Shown here piece by piece: positions 7,119 through 13,136 of a DNA stretch of 16,570 nt. The translations under genes and the position numbers were made by a program. This DNA is from a bacterium (GTDB taxonomy: Bacteria > Blakebacterota > Blakebacteria > Blakebacterales > Blakebacteraceae). A model generated the notes under the pieces. The model made no database searches. It worked only from the letters and a program-made list of their open reading frames with translations, and had not been told where the DNA came from. Position 1 is the stretch's first letter, and each line of letters begins with the position of its first letter. The stretch covers positions 1 to 16,570 of the forward strand of contig JALGWK010000007.1 in the NCBI GenBank assembly GCA_025774205.1. Direction: 5' to 3'.

Positions 7119-7715
7119 ATGCCATCCATGGAAAACAAACGTGAGCAGAGTTTACAGCCGGAGGACCTCACTCCTCTAGACTTTTTTAGTGACTTCAGCG
7201 AAGCCGAGCTGAGGGAGCTCATCCCGTATCTCGAGCAGTGCCGTTATCATCCCGAAGAGGGACTGATATTCGGCGAGGACCTCCGCCGGAAGGGGATCCA
7301 GATCATCGCGGAGGGGGAGGTCGACGTCATCAAAAGGGTCGGGGATGAGGAGGGTATCGTACTGGCAACCCTGCACCGCGGAGATATCATCGGCGAGGCT
7401 TCCATGTTCGACGATTCTCCCCATACTGCTTCAGTGGAAACTTCGCAGGAAGCCGTGACGATATCGATCCCCCGTGACACCTATTACGTACTCGTGGCAG
7501 AGAAACCGCATCTGGCAGTGAAGATCGCCAACCAGGCTGCCAGCGTCCTGAGCGTCAGGCTCCATCAGTCGAATGAAACGGTCTATATGTACGCCATGTG
7601 GAGCCGGAGCCTCAGCCAGAAGATTCCGGAGAGCTTCTGGCACTGGCAGGACATGCAGTCGCGGGAGAGCCTCACCACCCACGACCTCGACGCCAAAAAG
7701 GAAGAAGATCAGTAA
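7119..7715 (+). CDS. Stand-alone cyclic nucleotide-binding domain (CAP_ED) protein
   Basis: A 198-residue cytoplasmic protein built around one cNMP-binding beta-roll, about residues 20-150. Typical elements are FSDFSEAELREL near the start, GEVDVIKR (66-73), LHRGDIIGEASMF (85-97) and the turn DDSPHTASV (98-106). In cAMP receptors the phosphate cassette reads PR-[ST]-A; here the arginine is His102, so canonical cAMP binding is doubtful. No helix-turn-helix follows: the C-terminus is a short helix and a charged tail. It therefore looks like a sensor or scaffold, not a Crp-type transcription factor. ATG 7119 has AAGGG 8 nt upstream; ATG 7128 lacks any ribosome site. A TTGTAG-17-TGTTAT promoter-like pair (7089-7117) lies so close that its -10 abuts the start. 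The gene ends in a tandem repeat and a strong terminator. Confidence 0.88.
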   Translation: MPSMENKREQSLQPEDLTPLDFFSDFSEAELRELIPYLEQCRYHPEEGLIFGEDLRRKGIQIIAEGEVDVIKRVGDEEGIVLATLHRGDIIGEASMFDDSPHTASVETSQEAVTISIPRDTYYVLVAEKPHLAVKIANQAASVLSVRLHQSNETVYMYAMWSRSLSQKIPESFWHWQDMQSRESLTTHDLDAKKEEDQ

Positions 7716-7750
7716 GGGTACCTGACAGTAAGGGCACCTGACAGTAAAGG
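7710..7750 (+). repeat. 16-bp tandem repeat spanning a stop codon
   Basis: CAGTAAGGGTACCTGA (7710-7725), CAGTAAGGGCACCTGA (7726-7741) and a partial CAGTAAAGG (7742-7750) are direct, head-to-tail copies differing at one base. The first copy contains the last codon and TAA stop of the cyclic-nucleotide-domain gene; the third merges into the terminator stem. Confidence 0.9.
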
Positions 7751-7784
7751 CCGGCGGCGCGACTCACGCGACCACCGGCCTTTT
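7746..7784 (+). terminator. Intrinsic terminator after the cyclic nucleotide-domain gene
   Basis: AAAGGCCGG (7746-7754) pairs perfectly with CCGGCCTTT (7775-7783). An inner stem GG-CGCG / CGCG-A-CC closes an ACTCA loop. The downstream arm runs into TTTTCCTTTC. It lies between two convergent genes; the opposite strand gives only TTTACT after the stem, so termination there would be weaker. Confidence 0.87.
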
Positions 7785-7839
7785 CCTTTCAGGACCTGTC
7801 GGGCTTTGAAAATTCTTCAGGTCTGCTTCTGTCGATCAC

Positions 7840-8592
7840 TCATGCCGCGGGCGGCGGTGGAGGTGGCGGCGGAGCCACGGCCCTGCCCCTGCCTCTCATC
7901 ATTCCCCGTTGGAACATTCCCTGAGCGTCGAACTGGTCCATCCGGTTCTGCCGGAACTGCCAGTCGCTCCCCGAAGCGGGCGGGATCGCCTGCCCCCGGG
8001 GGCGCATGCTCCGGGTGTTACCGCGCATACCGGCCCGGCCGGTGTTCTGCGACCAACCCCGACCGAATCCGGCCTGGCCCTGCCCGGCTCCACGTCCCCG
8101 GTCGAATCGGGACATCCCGCGACCCATCGTTCCCCGCCGGGAGGTCATCCCTGACCGTCCGCTCATGGTCCGGGCGCCCAGGAATCCCATGGTCCGCCCG
8201 ATCTGTTGCTGCTGTTCTTCGGTGAGGACCTCCAGCATCTCGGCCCGGTTGCGCATGGCCTGTACCTTCTGCGCGTTCTGCAGTTGTGAGAGGGCGTTCA
8301 TGGCCCGCTCCAGTTCCCTGAGGTCGGGTTCCTCCTCCAGCCTCAGTTTCGAGAGGTCGGCCCCAGCCTGGATCAGGGCCACCCGGGCCTCAGTCGCCGC
8401 TTCAAGGTGCCGCTCGCTGATCGACTCGATCTCTGCCTTCTGATCCTCTGTGAGATCCAGCCGCTGCAGCCAGGTCTGCCGCTGTGCCTGCTGAGGCTGC
8501 CGGGGCGGCTGAACCTGCTGGGCATCGCTGCCCGTCTGAGCCATGACCACAATCAGGGCGACGCCCGCCATTATCATGCTTGTTCGTTTCAT
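7840..8592 (-). CDS. Spy/CpxP-like periplasmic protein with Met/Arg/Gly-rich tail and polyproline end
   Basis: About 250 residues. A signal peptide ends near residue 25 (TGSDA-QQ). A Gln-rich linker is followed by a helical hairpin domain (about 42-140) with two LTxxQ-type motifs, LDLTEDQ and VLTEEQQQQ. These are the hallmark of the Spy/CpxP/zinc-resistance-associated family of periplasmic chaperones and stress or metal sensors. From about residue 142 the protein becomes low-complexity and basic: many Gly, Arg and Met, with no acidic patches, ending in APPPPPPPPAA. The tail is about 100 residues and is not part of typical Spy or CpxP. ATG at 8592 has AAGGG 7 nt upstream; the adjacent ATG at 8595 is also possible. 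It is the last gene of the right-hand minus-strand block, 131 bp after the TPR gene, with a hairpin in its leader. Confidence 0.8.
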   Translation of the reverse strand: MKRTSMIMAGVALIVVMAQTGSDAQQVQPPRQPQQAQRQTWLQRLDLTEDQKAEIESISERHLEAATEARVALIQAGADLSKLRLEEEPDLRELERAMNALSQLQNAQKVQAMRNRAEMLEVLTEEQQQQIGRTMGFLGARTMSGRSGMTSRRGTMGRGMSRFDRGRGAGQGQAGFGRGWSQNTGRAGMRGNTRSMRPRGQAIPPASGSDWQFRQNRMDQFDAQGMFQRGMMRGRGRAVAPPPPPPPPAA

Positions 8593-8609
8593 CATCTTTC
8601 CCTTTCCCT

Positions 8610-8630
8610 AGTGCCCCGAGTCAGGGCACT
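8610..8630 (-). repeat. Leader hairpin before the Spy-like gene
   Basis: AGTGCCC and GGGCACT (7-bp perfect arms, 7-nt loop) end immediately before the Shine-Dalgarno-bearing AGGGAAAGGGAAAG and the start codon on the minus strand. There is no T-run. Formation of the stem leaves the ribosome site free, so it might stabilise the 5' end or bind a regulator. Confidence 0.5.
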
Positions 8631-8723
8631 TGCTGGTACGCAGCGTCCCCATTTCGCCGCCTTTCCCCCATTAGACACCATGAGGGACCGCACTCTTTTG
8701 TCATGATTGATGACGTGTCGATC

Positions 8724-10823
8724 TCAGTGATCAGGGGGATGGGGGTGGAGCGCCAGCAGGGTGATCTCCCGGCTGATCTCCCGGTCGAGCAGGTTGTCCG
8801 TCACCGTCACCCGCAGCCGGTAGGGTCCTTCGGGGTACTCCTCCAGGCTCAGGTTCGGCCGGTGGGTGTTATCCGCCCGCCGGCTCCGATATCGTGAGGA
8901 GAGGGCGACGACAGACTCACCCCGGGTGATCCCCAGGAGGGCCGCGACCGAGGACTGGATGGTCCGGGGCCGTCTCTCATAATCCGTTTCCGGGAAGATC
9001 TCGTAGGTGATGTCGTAGTCGGTGATCCCCTCGATATCCCGGCTGAGATTATAGACTTCGAAATAGACCTGGAAGGCACGATCGATATCACACACTCCCG
9101 CCGGTTGGGGCAGGTACGCCAGGCCTTCATCGAGGAGGTGCTGTTCCGGCTCGCCGAGGGTGTCGGCCGAGGCCAGGACCAGGTCGCTCACGGCGAGCCC
9201 GCTCCCGGAAAAATCGCGAATGTCGAGGGCCACCGGTCCCATCGAACCATACCGCTGGGAGGCCCGGTGGGAGATAAACGCGGAAACCTGGTATTCGCCC
9301 GGATCGACCTCTATGGCGATCGCCTCCACGAACCTTCGTGACCTCTGGATCCGGGTCGCGGGACCTGCCCGGACCATCCTGGCCCGCTCCACCTCGGCGC
9401 TGATCCGAAGGTCGTCATCCAGCAGGGTGATCTCGCTGAGCATGGCTTCGGACGGCAGTGAATCGAGCGTGGCGCCGACCAGTTCAGATACCGGGATCGA
9501 GAACAGGGAGTGGACCAGCGTTCGGCCTTCCGAACCCCGGAACTGGGCTACCCTGAAGGCCGGACTGAGTGATTCGTTCAGTTCCTCCAGGTTCGAGATC
9601 ATCGGCAGGCGGTTCTTCAGGGTGTCATTCAGGGCGAGACTGTCGCCGGTCAGCTGCAGCTCACCACCGACCGACGGATCACGCAGGACGAAGAGGAGTC
9701 CCTCCCACTTCCAGATCCAGAATGAGAATCGACCCGGTCCCCTTGGCGGTTCGAAATCAGTGTTGAAGAACGTGGTGCTGTTGCCCGAGTCGAAGGAACT
9801 CACCGGCAGGCCGAGTTCGAGCATCCTCGATCGCCACTGTGACTGGAAATCACCATCCATGATCATATTGAGGCTCAGACCGGAGGTGCTCGTGACGCGG
9901 TAATCAGGCAGACCGTACCTCACCACGAGTTCCCCTCTGACGTCCCATGGGAAGGTCGCCCCTCCGAACCGGTTCCGTGCCTCCGCGACCCGCCACAGGT
10001 GCTCGATGAATCGGGTGGCGTACCCGTCCAGCTGGGCTCCACCCCGACGGGCCCAGTAACGCCTGCGGTAGAGAGCCCGGGCCTCGTCCTCGAGCGCCTG
10101 GTACTGCTCCTCTTCGGCCCGGGTCAGGAGGGGTGAGATGTCGAAGATCACCTCCCGTTCACGCGGGGAGAGGATCGAAAGATAGCGCCGGGCCACGAGA
10201 GCGGCAGACGCCCATTCCCGTTTCTTCAGGTACAGTTTGAGGAGTGGTCGGTAGATCCTCGGATCGGTCCTGAAATCCACCAGTGACCGGGCCGCGAGAG
10301 ATTCGGCCAGTTCCCATTCCCGCATGTCGACCGAGAGTTCCAGCAGCGAGATGGTGGCTTCCATGTGATGGGGATCGGCCTGGAGCTGATTCTCGAAATC
10401 GATCCCGGCCCGGAGGGAATCACTGAGTCCTTCCAGGTACGCCCTACCCCTCTTCAGGTATACATCGGGATAAGATGGATTCAGTTCGATGACCCGATCG
10501 AAGGCACGGACGGCGTTGCGCGCCCGCCGTTCGGTGAGTCCCCGGTCGAGGAGCGTGAGGTAGACCTCGCCCTGCACCATCCAGGCCCTGACATCTTCCC
10601 GGTCGATCCGGGTGGCGCGCCGTATCAACCGGAGCGCCTCTTCACCCCGGCCTGCCTCCAGGGCGGTCCGGGCCTGCCCGACCAGGTCCTCCTGGCCCGC
10701 GACCGGCATGACTGTCAGCAGGGTCAGGAACAGGGTGAGACGGATGATGAAAGAGGTTCCGGTCAGACGCGGAGTCGATCGGTCGGCACCGGAGCAGGAC
10801 CGGCCGGAAGCGGGCCGGTCAAT
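8724..10823 (-). CDS. Secreted TPR + GWxTD-family protein (start uncertain, probably AUU)
   Basis: About 699 residues. A hydrophobic signal segment (IIRLTLFLTLLTVMPVAGQ) is followed by several tetratricopeptide-like helical pairs (RTALEAGRGEEALRLIRRA, AFDRVIELNPSYPDVYLKRG and others). A GWxTD-type region then carries YWARR, a helical ARNRFGG and PWDVRGELVVRYGLPDYR. The C-terminal half is beta-rich, with YQVSAF, DLVLAS and VYFEVYNLSRD. GWxTD proteins occur in Gemmatimonadota, Acidobacteriota and relatives; their role is unknown. The only ATG giving a longer frame (10928) lies deep in the radical SAM gene without a usable ribosome site, and a GTG at 10865 is poorly placed. ATT at 10823-10821 overlaps the preceding TGA and has AGGGAG 7 nt upstream, so I take it as the start; CTG at 10766 is another option. 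Stop and frame are secure; the start is not. Confidence 0.82.
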   Translation of the reverse strand: MDRPASGRSCSGADRSTPRLTGTSFIIRLTLFLTLLTVMPVAGQEDLVGQARTALEAGRGEEALRLIRRATRIDREDVRAWMVQGEVYLTLLDRGLTERRARNAVRAFDRVIELNPSYPDVYLKRGRAYLEGLSDSLRAGIDFENQLQADPHHMEATISLLELSVDMREWELAESLAARSLVDFRTDPRIYRPLLKLYLKKREWASAALVARRYLSILSPREREVIFDISPLLTRAEEEQYQALEDEARALYRRRYWARRGGAQLDGYATRFIEHLWRVAEARNRFGGATFPWDVRGELVVRYGLPDYRVTSTSGLSLNMIMDGDFQSQWRSRMLELGLPVSSFDSGNSTTFFNTDFEPPRGPGRFSFWIWKWEGLLFVLRDPSVGGELQLTGDSLALNDTLKNRLPMISNLEELNESLSPAFRVAQFRGSEGRTLVHSLFSIPVSELVGATLDSLPSEAMLSEITLLDDDLRISAEVERARMVRAGPATRIQRSRRFVEAIAIEVDPGEYQVSAFISHRASQRYGSMGPVALDIRDFSGSGLAVSDLVLASADTLGEPEQHLLDEGLAYLPQPAGVCDIDRAFQVYFEVYNLSRDIEGITDYDITYEIFPETDYERRPRTIQSSVAALLGITRGESVVALSSRYRSRRADNTHRPNLSLEEYPEGPYRLRVTVTDNLLDREISREITLLALHPHPPDH

Positions 10824-11841
10824 AGGTGAACTCCCTGATATCGTAACTGCCCTGTCGGGGTCCACCCACCTGAGACGGTCTGAGGGCCGAGGCGATGATC
10901 CGCTGCTGTTCCGCCATACCCGTGTCATCGAGAGCCGTTATCCCCTCCTGCCGCGCGATCACTCCGTAGACCGCGCCGGGCATTTCCACATGCCTGCTGA
11001 AGTATACCATATCCTTCGAATCGAGAGGCAGTTCGCCGAGCACATCGATCGTATCCCGGATGTGTCCGTCACTGTACTCCCGGCCTCCTGCTCCGAGGAG
11101 TATGACGAGCGACACCTCCAGTCCGGCCACCTTCATCGCCGTCACGGTTGTGATGACATCATCAACAGTGCCCGGTTTGTTGAGCCACCGCAGGAGTGGA
11201 TCGTGCCCCGACTCCATACCGATGCAGATCCTCCGGAGTCCCCTCTCCCTGAGTCGCCGGTACTCATCCGGCTCCTTCTTCGCCCCCGAGAACCCGTCGA
11301 GGAAGGTGTGCATCCCCCCGCTCCATGGCGGCGTTCCCCGGTAGTGGGCAGCCACGATGTCGAGCAGCGGCAGGAGATCTTCGGTCGGCAGGACGAGCGC
11401 GTTTGCGTCCCCCAGAAAAATCGATCGCCTCAGACCGATCCCTTCCCCGAGGAAGGAGTCGATCCGCGTCAGGTGTTCACGCAGGCCATCACCATCAGTG
11501 GCCGAGAAGGGTGTATCCCGGTAAAAGGCGCAGAACGTACAGGCATTGAACCGGCAGCCGTGGGTGAGCTGGACAACCAGGGCCATGTACTGATCGGGCG
11601 GGAGGATGCCGACCGGTGACCAGGTACGGGCGAATTCATCCGCCCCGGCCAGAAGGGAGTCACTGCTCACGGCAGCAACTTTCTCGAGGATGGCGTAGAG
11701 GGTGGGTGGCGGTGGTTCAGCCGGTCCGGCGCCGGCTACCGGCTCGAGACCGGCCAGGTCGCCGTCGACAACCTGATCGAGCAGGGGCGCAAGGCGGTCG
11801 CGGGTACGTTCCCACAGCGCGACCGCCTCATCCGATTCCAT
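10819..11841 (-). CDS. Radical SAM enzyme (Elp3/HemN-like core), N-terminus longer than first ATG
   Basis: From ATG 11841 the frame gives 340 residues. The [4Fe-4S]/SAM motif is CRFNACTFC (Cys96, Cys101, Cys104), spaced CX4CX2C, one residue more than the canonical CX3CX2C; a similar spacing is known in some uncharacterised radical SAM families. Further core elements are SIFLGDANALVLP, RRICIGMESGHDPLL (a radical SAM GxES-like strand) and LVILLGAGG. There is no SPASM or B12 domain. The product is unknown; radical chemistry on a small molecule or peptide is expected. The frame continues open and protein-like upstream of this ATG to a stop at 12099 (see 11842-12096), so the true start is probably earlier and non-canonical. 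It follows a lipoprotein gene and overlaps the start of the TPR gene, suggesting an operon. Confidence 0.87.
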   Translation of the reverse strand: MESDEAVALWERTRDRLAPLLDQVVDGDLAGLEPVAGAGPAEPPPPTLYAILEKVAAVSSDSLLAGADEFARTWSPVGILPPDQYMALVVQLTHGCRFNACTFCAFYRDTPFSATDGDGLREHLTRIDSFLGEGIGLRRSIFLGDANALVLPTEDLLPLLDIVAAHYRGTPPWSGGMHTFLDGFSGAKKEPDEYRRLRERGLRRICIGMESGHDPLLRWLNKPGTVDDVITTVTAMKVAGLEVSLVILLGAGGREYSDGHIRDTIDVLGELPLDSKDMVYFSRHVEMPGAVYGVIARQEGITALDDTGMAEQQRIIASALRPSQVGGPRQGSYDIREFTY

Positions 11842-12096
11842 CCAGGTGTATTTCCGGCCTCTCCCCGAGATCCGTTCGATCGCGAGGATCCGGCCGTTGA
11901 GCCCCCACCTGAAGGTCCGGTCGCCCTCGATGAGGCGCCACGGCCTCCCTTCATGATCGACGGCCAGAATGAGACCGGGATCGAGTCCGACGACCAGACT
12001 GCCCGCGCCGAGCCTCAGCGTGGGCCTGATCCCGTCTATATCCCTATGCCAGTTCCAGAGAGGGATCGCCGGTCGAAGGCCGCAGCCTCTCCCCTC
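11842..12096 (-). other. Probable N-terminal coding extension of the radical SAM gene without ATG/GTG/TTG
   Basis: In the radical SAM frame, 85 codons upstream of ATG 11841 are free of stops back to the TAG (12099-12097) that ends the lipoprotein gene. They have the same G/C-rich third positions as the gene and read plausibly as protein: LRLGAGSLVVGLDPG, then LILAVDHEGRPWRLIEG, DRTFRWGLNGRILAIERI and SGRGRKYTWM. The DRTFRWGLNGRIL segment recalls N-terminal regions of related radical SAM proteins. None of these codons is ATG, GTG or TTG. Candidate starts are CTG 12018, ACG 12021, ATC 12030 or ATA 12039; none has an ideal ribosome site. Confidence 0.6.
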
Positions 12097-12098
12097 CT
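12089..12098 (-). promoter_or_regulatory. Near-perfect Shine-Dalgarno with no canonical start after it
   Basis: AGGAGGGGAG overlaps the TAG stop of the lipoprotein gene on the minus strand. In the radical SAM frame the codons at the right distance are GGC and TGC; the CTG at 12085 is out of that frame and meets a stop after 13 codons. Such a strong site suggests radical SAM translation begins nearby. Confidence 0.5.
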
Positions 12099-12936
12099 AC
12101 TTGACCTTGATGGCGGAGGTCATGGTCATCGTCATGGGGATGTCCATGCCCTGGGCCGAGATGCCACCGTTCATGCTGCCCTTCGACTCACTCGAAAGAA
12201 GCATGCCGGTCACGGCGTCGATGATGATCGTCCCGTCACCGGTTCCCGAGAGGGCGAAATCGACGGGCGTTCCCATCATATCGCCCCCGCCGCCCAGACT
12301 GATCTCCTGCTCAGATTCGATCTTGAGCGCCCTCGTCCCCTCGAAGATGATCTCCTCGACGCAGTTGTAGGTATCGACGAACTCGAACAGCAGTTCGACA
12401 CCCTGCTGGTTGGCCGTGAAGCCGTAGTCCCGGGTCCAGGTTACGCCGGGCCGCATCGGTTCCTCCGGCAGATACTGGAAGAAACTGCGGAGTTCCTCGG
12501 TATATGCTTCCGCGCCGCCCTGATACTCGACCCAGGGGTTGCCGGCGATCCCGCTTGCCTCCAGGACCTCTCCCCGTTCGTTGAGGGTAAACATGGCCTC
12601 GAGTCCGACGAGGGTGTCGACATCGGGCATCATGCCGGTGGGATCGGGCGTGTCAGACGAATACGAGGCGTCTGTCACCGAGACCTTGAACTGCCTCTCA
12701 CCGACTGCTTCAACCGCGAACTCGGTGTTCGATGATAAGTTCGAGATCTGTTCACCCATGCCGGGGATATCCATCGCCTGGCTCTGGGCGCTCGTCGACA
12801 CGTAATTGACGGTCGTTCCCGCCGGCCAGACATTGAGAGCGGCCGATGATCCCGCGCCGCCCGCGGCACAGGCTGATCCCATCAGGGCGAGGACCGCCAG
12901 GGCGGCGGTCAGGTTGCGTCGTGCATCAGACTTCAT
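12097..12936 (-). CDS. Lipoprotein of unknown function (possibly DUF6263-like)
   Basis: The start is ATG 12936, with GGAGG 7 nt upstream; an ATG at 13047 in the same frame would only add a non-hydrophobic leader. The 279-residue product has a lipoprotein signal, ALAVLALMGSAC, with acylated Cys23, followed by a Gly/Ala/Ser linker. The mature part is beta-rich with alternating strands: WPAGTTVNYVSTSAQSQAMD, TEFAVEAVGERQFKVSV, FTLNERGEVLEASG, GTIIIDAVTGMLLSSES and IPMTMTMTSAIKVK at the end. This pattern resembles secreted DUF6263-type proteins, a similarity from memory and tentative. It is first in the right-hand minus-strand block. Its stop TAG is in frame with, and immediately upstream of, the open radical SAM frame. 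It is probably anchored to a membrane facing the periplasm. Confidence 0.82.
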   Translation of the reverse strand: MKSDARRNLTAALAVLALMGSACAAGGAGSSAALNVWPAGTTVNYVSTSAQSQAMDIPGMGEQISNLSSNTEFAVEAVGERQFKVSVTDASYSSDTPDPTGMMPDVDTLVGLEAMFTLNERGEVLEASGIAGNPWVEYQGGAEAYTEELRSFFQYLPEEPMRPGVTWTRDYGFTANQQGVELLFEFVDTYNCVEEIIFEGTRALKIESEQEISLGGGGDMMGTPVDFALSGTGDGTIIIDAVTGMLLSSESKGSMNGGISAQGMDIPMTMTMTSAIKVK

Positions 12937-13032
12937 CAGGTTTCCTCCCGGGTGGTTTCCGGTTTTCTCATATTCAGTAGCTGCAAGCCGTGAAGGCCGT
13001 GCGTCATGGAAGTGTACGGGAAACGACACCAT

Positions 13033-13055
13033 CAGTTTCAGACACACTTGAACTG
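13033..13055. promoter_or_regulatory. Possible operator: CAGTT-N13-AACTG inverted repeat
   Basis: CAGTTTCA (13033-13040) and TTGAACTG (13048-13055) form a near-palindrome, perfect over the outer 5 bp, in the divergent region between the lipoprotein gene and the GWxTD lipoprotein gene. Its position suits a regulator of either gene. The symmetry could be chance. Confidence 0.25.
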
Positions 13056-13078
13056 AGATTGACCGAACGCATGTAAAC

Positions 13079-13084
13079 TACAAT
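13079..13084 (+). promoter_or_regulatory. Candidate -10 element (TACAAT)
   Basis: TACAAT matches the sigma70 -10 consensus in 5 of 6 positions. No -35 sits at 16-18 bp (TTGACC at 13059 is only 14 bp away). It overlaps the ATG at 13086, which would then lie at the transcription start, so it favours the later start at 13137. Confidence 0.25.
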
Positions 13085-13136
13085 CATGCAACATTCATAT
13101 CACCAACGGCAACCATGGATCGTGACAGGCCTGATT

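Noticed and set aside
10612-11619. Plus-strand 335-codon open frame
   Set aside because: Antisense to the radical SAM and TPR genes; no motif and no ribosome site.
12097-12099. TAG read-through fusing the lipoprotein and the radical SAM protein
   Set aside because: The two are in the same frame, but a lipoprotein-radical SAM fusion makes no topological sense and no read-through context is evident; a strong Shine-Dalgarno at the stop points to re-initiation.
11953-12735. Plus-strand 260-codon open frame
   Set aside because: Antisense to the lipoprotein gene and the radical SAM extension; composition typical of a reversed high-GC gene.
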